This document shows positions 43,801-53,946 of a DNA stretch of 64,000 nt, piece by piece (the first letter of the stretch is position 1; every line of letters starts with the position of its first letter). Source of the stretch: Oscheius tipulae (Eukaryota > Nematoda > Chromadorea > Rhabditida > Rhabditidae); assembly GCA_037178975.1 (NCBI GenBank), contig JASJZH010000003.1, positions 2,170,001-2,234,000 on the forward strand, read 5' to 3'. A program made the translations under genes and the position numbers. A model generated the notes under the pieces. That model was not told the origin of the DNA and ran no database searches. It saw only the letters and a program-made list of their open reading frames with translations.

Positions 43801-46800
43801 GTTCCAAAAGTCTTTTCAGCCGTCTTTCAAGAGCTACACGGCCAATTTCCCGCTCGCCGTACAGCCGGTCAAAGCCGACGGTTTCAATTGTGTGATGGCC
43901 GAGAGCGGCGTTGGAGAAGGATACAAATTCAGGTAATGTTGTTATTTGTCCTGCTACAATGATTCAATTCAGTCCTCCATTAAAACTACGCAAAAAGAAG
44001 GAAGTCATCTCCCAGTACAATGCGCTCGTGCCGGAAGAGATTAAGGCCGGCAGGACAGAGAACAGACGTTTTCGTTTGAAGCTCGCGCGGGCTCGTTTTG
44101 AGACAAATCCGCCGTTGATAGCCCAAGAGCTATTGGATTCGGTTCAGCTCGGAGCAGCCGAGTGGACAATTGACATTCAAAGTGATCTAGGCGAACTGCA
44201 GGAGATTGCTCTCAAGAAGTTCGTTTTTTTCCATTTTTAAAAACACATGCTTGCAGATTTTCCCTCTTCGTGGAGCCAGTACAGGTCGATTCGCCCATTT
44301 GGACTGCCACCAGCGCCGGAAGGAACGTACACGTGAGATGGGCAAAAGACGAGCTCAAACTGGTCGCCAGAAGGTTCCTCGAAGAGACTGATCCTTTGGT
44401 CAATGCCAGGCTTCTCTCCAGTCGACTACAGTTCCCGGAGACGAGACTCATCGAATATGATTGCGGTTCGTCTGTCATTTAGTGCTAAAATGACGCAATT
44501 TTAGGCAAATTGCAAACGCTGGCCCTTCTGCTCCGACAGCTCCATCTCTACAAACATCGTTGTCTCATCTTCACGCAGATGTCGCGAATGCTGGACATTC
44601 TACAAGCATTCCTCTCGCATCACGGCTACACCTACTTCCGGCTGGACGGCTCCACAAGCATTGAGCAGCGACAGCAGATGATGGAACAGTTCAATGCCGA
44701 CTCGCGCATCTTTTGCTTCATTCTTTCGACGAGATCCGGCGGCGTGGGTATCAATTTGACTGGCGCCGACACGGTCATCTTCTACGACTCGGACTGGAAT
44801 CCCACGATGGATGCTCAGGCCCAGGACCGCTGTCATAGAGTGAGTCTTTACCTATGAGCTTGGAACTATCTTGTATACCTGTCAACTTTTCATCCTTTCT
44901 TATGCCTTTTTCGTCCTAAAGTAGCCTGTCGAAAAAATTTGCATCCCACGGGTATCAAACCCGGGTGCTCTGGTTTGAGAATGGCGCCTCTTTGCAATAT
45001 ATCAATAGTTTCGCTAAAAGCTTGCTATAGCTGTTCGGAGACCGGAAACACCTAAATATTATTGCATATTCCTACTCTGGTTTCTAGATCGGTCAAACAA
45101 AAGATGTCACGATTTACCGTCTCATTTCGGAGAGTACCATCGAGGAGAACATTCTGAAGAAGGCCCGTCAGAAGCGTCGTCTCGGCGAGGTGGCCATCGA
45201 CGAAGCCGGCTTCACTCCCGAATTCTTCAAGCAGACTGACAACATCCGGTTTATTGCTTCCTTTCCCAATAATCAACTGTTTCCAGCGATCTATTCGAAG
45301 GCCAAACTGTTGGTCTCGAGATTGGACCCGTCATCAAAGGAGGTCCAACGAGTCAAAAGGAGCTGGAAGCGGCTATGGCCGAGAGAGAAGACCCCCAGGA
45401 TCGGGAGGCAATGAGCAAGGCAGCAGCCGAGGCCGGAATCGACACGGCCGAGTTCCTGGATGCCGACAAGGAGAAGACGATCATGCGTTTCACGACGGGC
45501 GGCGTCGATCCTGATGACAAGTACCTGGAACTGATCGGCCAGTTAAAGCCAATTGAACGCTATGCCGTCGATTTCCTGATGGCCGAATGTATGCCGGATC
45601 TCGAAGAGCCTACGACCCAGGTTTGATGCCTTTTTTGTTTAAACGCTTTGGAAATTCCCAGGACTCGATCGCGGAGACTGACGAAGAGCCGGAGCCTTCG
45701 AGAGAGCTCTCCCCCGACGGACTGGAGGAGGATATCTACGCCTGTGGCAGTATTCTAGACGAGGTATCGCAGTTGCCGCGTCGCAGCTCGAGACGTCCCC
45801 CTGTTCGCATTTGCTCCGACTTCATCCCTAATTCGCCCAATCTCCTCAATAATAATCGCTCGCCACTCCTTGGAAAACGCAAAAGAATGTCGGCTGGGCG
45901 CGAAGAATAGGAAATTGTTACTTTTTCACTCATTTTTGTAGTTATGTTGTTGATCTGTGTAGGACGATAAACGTGTTTTTCACCGGCTTGTCTTGGTTCT
46001 GATCCGACGAAAGCCCTGGGCGGCTGTGCTCCCGTGTGTTTCGGATGCGGTCAACGGCCTCCCCTCTGGACCACGGGCCGGCTCTCGGCTCGTTGGTGAC
46101 GACCGCATCCGGGAACACAGTCCTAGACATTTCAACACGAAATTTGAAGCTAGAAGTCTGGTTTGCATGAATTTGGGTACTTGTCGGCTGGGCGCGGTAT
46201 TCAGAAGCTAGATATTGACTGAATATTGTCCTTTTTTTTTATTTAACTCATTTATTCAACGAGAATGTACTGTATATTCATTGCATACCACTGCTCGCAA
46301 AATGTAGAAAAACTGGGAATTCCACTCAAATTGGCCGAAGCTGTCAGAAATATGTCGTGTCGAAGGGATAGCCCTTTACAATGATATTTTTGAAGGCCGG
46401 GATTGACGTTCTTACCGGGTAAATTGTTTGGGTTTCAGTGTATACTGCCTTGTGAAGTTGTTCTTTTATTAAGGGAGTCCCTCAAGCGCCGAAAATGTTA
46501 TTTTGCAGAAACTTAACAAATTTTCTGTTAAGTGTTTCACTACTGGCTGCTAACTGTTCGCCCAATTCTCGCTCTGCCTATTCTTACACGCAAAACCATA
46601 TAAAGAGTGAATATCTGGCAAAGAAATCTATTCCTCTCTTCCAACTGCCATTTTCCAGATCGAGACCTTCCCCGACGTGAATCCGCCCTGTCCGTTCTCG
46701 GTATCCATTCTTTCCATTCCTGAAAACTTGTTTTTCAGACATGGTATCCACGCGGCCCGAGCCCCGAGGGCGACATCTACTATAATATCTGTCTCGACGA

Positions 46801-48766
46801 TCGCTATGAACGCGAGTTCATGGAAGATGCCCGTCTTCCGACCCAGATACACGATTTTCCCAACTACTTGACGAAGAGCGTGCCGCCGAAACCCTCTCTC
46901 CCCATCCCGCCGAGTCTCCTGGAGCCTGTGCTGTCAAAGCCGACGAAGAAGAGGAAGGGTACGGTAACAAAGGGCCGAGCCAAGTCGGCGGCCGTGACCA
47001 AGACGAAAGCCGCCTTCCTGGACGAGCTGCCGACGCCGAAGAAGACGGTTCGGAAGAGCACGACAGAGAAGTCCGTGGAGGCGTCCGATTCGTCGGAATT
47101 GACTCAGCTGGTGAAGATCAGAAAACAGGACGCGGAGAGGCAGAACAAGAGCCTCGGACCAGTTCAAATGGCCCCGACCATGCCGAAGAAGCCGCTCTTT
47201 CCCATGCATCTTCTGAAGAAGCAGACAAGCCAGGAGTCTTTTGCCACTCCTCCTCCCCCTACAATTGTATGTACTCTGTGAGATAGACACCTAATGGAAC
47301 CGACTTCAGCCCCAGCACCAAGGCCCGAAGACAAACGTACCACCGAAGCCGAAGATGAGTCTCAGTCCTCTGGACGACATTTTGCCCGAGAAGAAGAAGA
47401 AACTCGTCATCATTCCGAGAGATCCGAGGATCGATAGAGGCCTGCCAAAAAAGGTAAATTCGTAGGAGAAAGTTTGGTAGTACTGGAACAAGCTACACGG
47501 TTCAGACTCTACATTATATATAACCCTAGTCTCACTTGGTACTGAAGACGGTTTTGTAGATGAGTTTAAAGCAAATTTACCTCTATACTTCACTTTGAGT
47601 TCTATGCACAAAATTCGTACCTTGTAAGTAGCTAAACTGGCGGTTTCTATTGAGGATTGATTGTTCTGAAAGTGTTTTCCAGTATTTTATGCAAGACAAA
47701 TCCTACTGTCGAGATTGAGGATCGAACTTCGAGCCCGACCCTTTTTGAATCCACAATCGGAACCGACTGAGCCATACGGCGAAGTTCAGAAAGTAGGATT
47801 CGCCTTACATAAAATACTAGAAAACACTTTCAGAACACTCAATATTCAAAAGGAGTTCGAAGTTCACGTCATTCAGAAACTGCATTAATCCGGATAAAAA
47901 GGAGAAGAGAAGGCGTCTGAAACAAGCTCTATCCTATTGTGACTTGTCGACGAAAGTATTGACTCTATTCCGATTACCTTGACTCATTAAAAAAACCCTT
48001 ATTCCGTCTCAAAAAGTAGGAAGAGTGTACGAAAATCACGCACAGGTTTCTGAATGTTGCTTTCTTCAGTACTATAAAAAGTTCAATCAAAACTTTTAGC
48101 TGCCTGAAAAGCCGCCAACTCTGCAGAGGATGATTCCGATATCCAGTGAAGTCATGCCGCCGCAATTTGAGAGAAAGGAGCCAGTCCTTGGCCCGTTCAA
48201 CTACCCACCACCTCCTCTGATACCGTGGCACAGCCAGTCCCCCGTGTATCCTCCACATCTGTTCAGACTGCCGCCACCGCCTCCTTCCGATAGCTTTGTT
48301 CTTCCTCCAGCGGTCGGTTTTTTATTCATTTCTGGATCGGCAGGCAATCCCCACACTTCAAATGTTTATTCTAGTTATGCTTTTGAGACTCAGCATACAA
48401 AATAACCCATAGGAGAAGTACAGACAATTTACGAGAAATGGCGACATAGGCGAGTAATGCCTCATACCACTGATTAACGTGAAATTCCGTCTTATGTTCT
48501 CTTTCAGTTGTTTTGTGCGCTGAGTTTGAAAAATGTAGTTAGAATACGCAGATGCACATGAAAAATACAGTAAAACGAGGTTTGAGACATTCAGCAAGTT
48601 GCCGCCAAAAATTTGAACTGAGGAGGTTGCCTGCCGACCTGTTACCGAGAACTGGTTTCAGCCACAGCACCACGGTCCAAAAACGAACATTCCGCCGAGA
48701 CTGAAGATCATCAGTCAGAATCCTCTCGATGAGCTCCTACCCCCGGAAGACGCTCGCCGCCAGTAA
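40829..48766 (+). CDS. ssl-1: SSL-1/p400-Domino-SRCAP type Snf2 ATPase
   Basis: This class exchanges H2A.Z into chromatin. An HSA domain (about 41510-41610, HWDYLLEEVVWMARDF) binds actin-related proteins. The ATPase has DEMGLGKTIQT (motif I), ILDEAQNIKN (motif II, the DEAQ form typical of SWR1/SRCAP/p400), LTGTPLQNSL and ILRRMKNEVE. After a ~350-residue insertion, usual for this split ATPase, come CLIFTQMSRMLDIL, STRSGGVGINLTGAD and QDRCHRIGQ. A frame stop occurs at 45908-45910, but a donor at 45763 (GAG|GTATCG) joins in phase to 46659 (IETFPDVNPP). It then runs to 48766 through GDIYYNICLDDRYEREF, which resembles the conserved p400 segment after the ATPase. I prefer the long form. The ATG lies 3 nt after TTTTTCAG. 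Confidence 0.88.
44941..45025 (-). repeat. tRNA-like repeat in an ssl-1 intron
   Basis: On the minus strand: GGCGCCATTCTCAAACCAGA, then GCACCCGGGTTTGATACCCG. Layout and B box match 33680-33735. It sits in the intron between the DRCHR and IGQ exons, and has no acceptor pairing. Confidence 0.5.
46020..46125. repeat. GC-rich hairpin in the putative long ssl-1 intron
   Basis: CTGTGCTCCCGTGTGTTTCG then GATGCGGTC (about 46026-46054) pairs imperfectly with GACCGCATCCGGGAACACAG (about 46099-46118). The loop contains GGACCACGGGCCGG. It could be a MITE remnant or a structured RNA. Confidence 0.4.
47652..47847. mobile_element. Hairpin MITE with an internal tRNA-like sequence
   Basis: Arms of about 50 bases are nearly perfect inverted repeats: GTTCTGAAAGTGTTTTCCAG and TATTTTATG on the left (from 47663), with their complement ending at 47836. 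Inside, on the minus strand, are an A box (TATGGCTCAGTCGG) and a B box (GAAGTTCGATCCTC) spaced as in a tRNA gene. The acceptor region is replaced by the arms. It lies in an ssl-1 intron. Confidence 0.7.
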
Positions 48767-49062
48767 AACATGCCAAATAGGTATGTTTTGCTGTGAAATT
48801 TGGCGGAGAAATGTCATTTTTAGATACTTCTACGACTCGAGAAGACGCCGATTGAATAGCTGGATAACCCCTTTGTATGCTAGTTTTGTAGTTTCACTTA
48901 TCTCTGAAAGTTCTTAGTCTTTATTGTTTGTTTTTGATATATTAGGACAGTTTCCATGAGAATTTTTATCTCATAGCCGATTCGAGGAGAGCCAGAGCAG
49001 CCAGCCGGGAATTTTGATGGAACACGGGATCCAAGAAGCTAAATGATCGTAGCCAAGATCTC
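48767..49062. other. Tail-to-tail gap, ssl-1 / DHRS1-like gene
   Basis: Convergent genes meet here. No coding sequence or repeat recognised. Confidence 0.4.
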
Positions 49063-50247
49063 TTAGTTGGACTGATAGACTTCGGAAGTTTGGGGGATCC
49101 CTTCCTGAAAGATTTTTTCCAATTCCGATCTGTAGAACCCACCATCCACGTCCTTGAACCCGTATTCTGCTCCGAGATCAGCGGTGATCAAGATTCTCCC
49201 GGTTTTTCGTAGCCGATTTGGGTCTTTAGCCAGGGCGACCACAGCCTTTCCCGGGTAGTAGACGCTCTCTCCGGCCTCGAGAGCCCGGACAGTCCGAATG
49301 TTTAGGATTTTGCTGCTAATAGTCATTCTTCGAACGTGCTCCGTCTTGACGAAGCCAGGCCAGAGGGAAACGACGGTCACATTGCTGGCACGTAGTTCCT
49401 GGGCCATATCGTCGGCCATTCGGTCATTGGCTTGTCGGCCGACCCCGTACGGAATATTGTAGGTGTATCTGAATTTACAAAAAAAAACTTTTCTAGCCGT
49501 ATATGCTCTTTGGAACTCGGCCAGAGTCCTGGGATTTCTAGGCAAGTACTCGTAATTACCGTGTTGTGTTTTGACACCTAACAAACCATGAAAATGATAA
49601 TGGTCTCAGAACCTGGTTTTGATCTGTTTTCAACCCACCTCAATCCTCCAAACGACGAAATCATCACAATCAATCCCGTTCGCCGCTTGGCCATAATTCT
49701 GGCCGCGTAGACCGAGCAGTAGTAGTGATTCCGCAGCCCAACATTGTTCACCTCATCCCAAATATCCGGATCGGTTTCGTAGAAGTTCTTTTGCATTTCT
49801 AGGTTCTTCGCCAGGGTCTGAATCCTTTTTTTCTTTAAAAAGTTTGAAGAACCTTGACAGCAGCGAAGGCATTAACCAAAATATCCAGCCTGCCCTTATT
49901 TTCTCGGTCGATTCGCTCGAAAAACTGACGAACATCGCCCATGTCGGAGTGATCCACATAGACGGCGATGCCCTTCCCGCCGCATTCGTCAATTTCTGTA
50001 AGCAAATTAGCTAAAAAAAACCTCTGAAATACCCTGGGCAACTTGTTCTAGCTTCGATGGATGATTTCCTCGACAAATCTCACTGTGAGATGGCTTCTTT
50101 CCCGTTACGTAGACTGTACAGCCGGCCTTGCCCAACTGTATTGCTATTCCTTTTCCTATTTATCGTTTTTGATAGAAAAAATGAGGAGAACCTACCTATG
50201 TCTTTGGAGGCACCTGTAACAACGGCTATTTGACCTGCTAGAGGCAT
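49063..50247 (-). CDS. DHRS1-like short-chain dehydrogenase with altered active-site motifs
   Basis: The protein aligns along its length with DHRS1, an ER/mitochondrial SDR: QIAVVTGASKDIG, DILVNAFAAVK, GLRNHYYCSVYAARIM, MISSFGGL, IPYGVGRQA, VVSLWPGFVKTE, GKAVVALAKDPN. Two key positions differ from family rules. The cofactor motif TGxxxGxG has D for the middle Gly (TGASKDIG). The catalytic YxxxK is YGVGR, Lys to Arg. NNA is also shortened to NA. The serine (ISS) and tyrosine are kept. The start is ATG 50245-50247 (MPLAGQ); the C-terminus is QTSEVYQSN. Activity is doubtful; it may be a binding or regulatory homologue. Confidence 0.85.
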
Positions 50248-50760
50248 TGTGAGAGGAAGAATATGAATTAGATGTTGATCTGTCTCCAAGGTCAGGCGTG
50301 TAGACTCATGTGTCTCATTTTGTTTGTTAGGGGGGAAACAACAGGGGTGACGTCATTTTTTGTCAGGGAGGAAAGGAGAGGAGACTGTCTTATCGTGTCA
50401 CAATAATCGAGGGTGGTCTCATTGTTTTAGGTACCTTTCTCGGCACAATCCGTAACTCGAAATCGTTAGTTTCGGAGCAGTATTGGACGACACAAGACTC
50501 TGAGAGTAATAGTCAAGATATACGCATCAAAATTCCTACTTCCCACGATACTCCCGACTTTCTATGGCGTTTACACTGCGATACTACTTCCCTTTAATGC
50601 GATTCTGTTTTTTAACACCTGTTGGTCCAAAAGCGCTCCAGCTTCTTCCTTCTAGATATTTAGAAAAGCCAGTAGAAGTCGCGTCGCGTTCCTCGGAAAC
50701 CAATATAGCCCTTGATCAGTCACAATCTATCACATTCATCTCGTCCTCCTTCACTCAAGT
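50248..50760. other. Divergent promoter region, DHRS1-like / H2B
   Basis: The two genes point away from each other. No coding sequence seen. No canonical TATA box close to 50761 stands out. Confidence 0.4.
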
Positions 50761-51188
50761 ATGGACCAAGGTGTTCCCAAGACTGCCATGAAGATCGAGA
50801 AGAAGAAGAGGCCGTCCGAGACTGACAAGGCCAAGAAGAAGGGCGGCAACCGCAAAAAGTCTCGTCAGGCTAGCTTCTCCACCTACATCTACCGAGTCTT
50901 GAAAACTGTGAGTACACTATCCCTGAGTCTGAATCCAGGATTTTCTAGGTTCATCCCGATGTGACCATTTCTGCCAAGTCGATGAGCATTGTCAACTCAT
51001 TTGTTACTGATGTCCTGGAAAAGATGGCCACTGAATCGACAAAGTTAGCCCATTACAACAAGAAGACGACGATCAGTGCTCGCGAAATGCAGACCGTCAC
51101 CCGTCTCCTGCTGCCAGGAGAGCTGGCCAAACACGCGTCTTCCGAGGGAACTAAAGCTGTCAGCAAGTACACCTCCAATCTCAAGTAA
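50761..51188 (+). CDS. Histone H2B, intron-containing, polyadenylated type
   Basis: Exons 50761-50907 and 50949-51188 give 128 residues. The tail is Lys-rich with an unusual opening ([17 protein letters not shown]). The core has [54 protein letters not shown] and [12 protein letters not shown], all diagnostic of H2B; it ends KYTSNLK, replacing the usual YTSSK. The 41-nt intron interrupts RVLKT|VHP, the same place as in the next gene. An AATAAA lies at 51226-51231 and no stem-loop is present, suggesting a replication-independent variant. Confidence 0.96.
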
Positions 51189-51528
51189 ATTGTGATAAAT
51201 TTAAGTCTCTCACTCAATTCTGGTCAAATAAACATCCGTGTATACGTGTTGACAATAAGACAGGAAGGCAAGTTAATAGCAAAGGGATTCTAGAGAGCCG
51301 CGAGAGGCTGCAATTTGTGGAAAAAAATAATACAATTTGATTTGCCGCGCTACCCTGATTTTCAATCATAAATGGGTCCCAAAGCGAATTGAAATACAGT
51401 AACCGGATGATAAGACGAAACGGCTAATCCTAAAATTCAACCTACAAAATTTCGTTTATCAATATTTGTTTTGATTGATCTTTTGTTTTCCGTAATATTT
51501 TCATATTATACTACGTTTTTCAGTAGTA

Positions 51529-52023
51529 ATGCCCGCTAAGGTTGCTTCCAAGGCTGTCAAGGCTCCCAAGCTCGCCTCTTCCGAAAAGAAGAAAGGAGGA
51601 AACCGCAAGAAGACTCGCCACGAGAGCTTCTCCATCTACATCTACCGCGTTCTGAAGCAGGTACTATGCGTTGTTTCTAACTTACTTGAATTCTTTCTTC
51701 AGGTCCACCCGGAAACGGGAATGTCTTCGAAGTCGATGTCCATTATGGATTCCTTCGTTCGTGACGTCTTCGAACGCATCGCTGGAGAGGCCGCCAGACT
51801 GGCTCAATACAACAAAAAGAGAAGTATCTCTTCTCGCGAAATCCAGACTGCCGTGCGCCTCATTTTGCCTGGTAAGTTTTTCTTTTATTTCTACTGCCGA
51901 TCCTACTAAACAATCGGGAGTACTTCGTAAACTTATTCGTTTACAGGAGAGCTCGCCAAACACGCCGTTTCCGAAGGAACTAAGGCAGTCACCAAGTACT
52001 CTGCCGCCGTTTCTGCCAAGTAA
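51529..52023 (+). CDS. Histone H2B, intron-containing, stem-loop type
   Basis: Exons 51529-51660, 51703-51871 and 51947-52023 give 125 residues. The tail [20 protein letters not shown] resembles somatic H2B. The core reads [55 protein letters not shown] and [18 protein letters not shown], with an end SAAVSAK in place of YTSSK. Intron 1 matches that of the neighbouring H2B; intron 2 splits LPG|ELAK. A histone-like stem-loop lies 41 nt after the stop. Introns are rare in replication-dependent histone genes. Confidence 0.96.
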
Positions 52024-52058
52024 AGCCCATCCGATAATCTGCACTTCCTCGCCTAAAA

Positions 52059-52083
52059 CCCAACAGCTCTCATCAGAGCTATA
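52059..52083 (+). promoter_or_regulatory. Histone 3' stem-loop candidate
   Basis: AGCTCT (52065-52070), loop CATC, AGAGCT (52075-52080). It keeps the six-pair stem and four-base loop of the histone mRNA element (GGCTCT-TTTC-AGAGCC) with one changed base pair and an altered loop. It is preceded by AACCCAAC, as the A/C-rich flank of the consensus would require. SLBP would bind this on an S-phase mRNA. Confidence 0.7.
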
Positions 52084-52743
52084 GTCTGTTTATAGTTCCT
52101 TATTTTGCATTCAATGAAAACTTTGGGCCTATCATTGTTCCTTTCTTGACACTAGCAGCTAGTTGTTTAAGGGAAAATGCTGGCATAAAGTAATGTTTTG
52201 GCAATGGTCTAACAGAAACGATACTGGCTTAAAAGCCTCTTTCCAGTTTCCAACTTGCTCTCCGTCCAGGAGTCTTATTTTCAGAGAACATAGCAAAGGT
52301 TTTTAGAGAAGCGAGTCGGAAAAGTTGTACAATGTTCAAAAGACGTGTAGAGTAACTTTATTACTTTTGTCAGGGGGTATGTATCAACCCGTGGCAAACA
52401 TTTAGTACAACGGAGTGCTTCGTTGTACCAGTAGATGTTGTGATCATCAGCTGCTTCCTATTACGAAGACCAGGATGAGCATCACGACGAGAAAGAGCCT
52501 AGACTTCCTTTGACACGTGTATGAGAAGAAAACTGACTGAGCATCGATGGCGAAAAGAAGGAGATCTGGCATCCTCCTTTGCCTGTCGTCAGAAAGGGAA
52601 TATGGCTGCTGGTAAGTCTTCTGAAACATGTTTTGATAGAAGACGTGACAGCAGAAGTAAGAATTGGTGATACATCCGGAACCAGAGCAAAAGTACACAG
52701 CAACCCATTAAAAAACTTTTTCACAAACACTAAAAAGCTCACC
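52084..52743 (-). other. Gap with a possible small membrane-protein exon
   Basis: On the minus strand a TGTTTCAG acceptor (about 52625) opens KTYQQPYSLSDDRQRR and a frame ending RLFLVVMLILVFVIGSS-stop (52447), a hydrophobic C-terminal segment of tail-anchored type. It lies just downstream of the MTRFR-like gene on the same strand, as a trans-spliced operon partner could. There is no upstream ATG except at the acceptor, so support is weak. A short hairpin ACAACG...CGTTGT occurs at about 52410-52430. Confidence 0.3.
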
Positions 52744-53315
52744 CTAACTCGTCTTCTTGTCGGTCACCTCCTTAGAGGCTGCTTCCTTGGCCTCCCGTTG
52801 TCTCTGTCTCCGCCGATTGGCTTTCTTCTCGCGCTCCTTCTCCAGTCGTTTGAACTGCTCTTCGTAACAGTTGTCCCCGTTCACCTGACGATCCAGCGCG
52901 TATTTCATTCGCTCGAAGGCAATATCGATGTTCTTTGGCAGCAGACGCGATTCATGGACCTGGAAATTGTGGTATTGTTCTGGGATACATTTGATAAACT
53001 ACTCGGAACAGCTTCGGGGCCTGTTTTGTTGAAAAAAAAGAAAGAGAACTCGCCTTTAGAACGATCCCGGTAGGAATGTGCCTCAGCTGGACGGCATTTT
53101 GGGCAGTGTTAACTTTCTGACCGCCGGGACCCCAGCCAGAGATGTACTTCTACACAGAGTCTCAGACAATTTCACAGAGAGCTCACCTGTTCACAATCCT
53201 GCGGCTTCAGCTCCGGAAAGACATAATTCTTCAGCTTCTCCTTGGTGGAACTGCGTCTAACCGCTAGATAATCAAGATTCGCAGCTTCGAGAAGGGATAA
53301 GAGACGATTACGCAT
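52744..53315 (-). CDS. MTRFR/C12orf65-like peptidyl-tRNA hydrolase (GGQ protein)
   Basis: MTRFR frees nascent chains from stalled mitochondrial ribosomes. The GGQ motif is intact in GWGPGGQKVNTAQNAVQLRH, followed by IPTGIVLKVHESR, the family pattern. There is no codon-recognition domain, as expected for rescue factors. A Lys/Arg-rich tail (KKANRRRQRQREAKEA) provides ribosome contacts. Three exons give about 150 residues. The N-terminus MRNRLLSLLEAANLD is short; no strong mitochondrial presequence is obvious. The ATG (53313-53315) lies 2 nt behind a GTTTCAG acceptor. Confidence 0.85.
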
Positions 53316-53946
53316 CTCTGAAACATTGATAATGAAGAAAAAAGTTATTAATCAGAGAACATGGCTCCTTTTCAGACTTATAATCGTACTTGTGATGGTT
53401 TAACAACCTATCGAATCACGTCGTCAGATCTCTCCGACGAGAATTCAATCCTGGCCTCTAGCCAGGAGGCTCCGGATAAAGGAAATATTTGAAATTCTCT
53501 TTATTTCCTATGGGCGTTCAGAAACACGGACGGGATACATTGCCCCCTGTTTGAACGGTGGACATTCGGAAAGTCTAGAATCATTCGTTTCGACGTTTAT
53601 GATGACAAAATGGCAATCCTCGAGGCTCCTATTCAAAATAATCAGTTTTAACGCGAAACTCGAAGGAATTCTCATTTATCAGCACAAAATGTACAAGACA
53701 AAAAAACCAAGGCTAGGTTGATTTTGCGCTCAGAGAAGGCAGAAGAATAATCACGATTGCCTGCCCCATTGCCAATGTTCCCTGGGCAAATTTTGAAGGT
53801 ATTCTCCAACGTGAAATGGCTTCATTCAAAGACAACGAGACAACTGTAATTCAAATACTTTAACTGATTAACAAATTCACAAGACTTTTGGAAAGAGAGG
53901 GGATAACGACAGCAAGGTAACATATTTCTAAGAAAAAGGGATATTA
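53316..53946. other. Intergenic region with a possible tRNA-like relic
   Basis: At about 53420-53485 the minus strand reads GGCTAGAGGCCAGGATTGAA then TTCTCG, a weak B-box resemblance (GGATTGAATTC). Otherwise nothing is seen. Confidence 0.3.
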
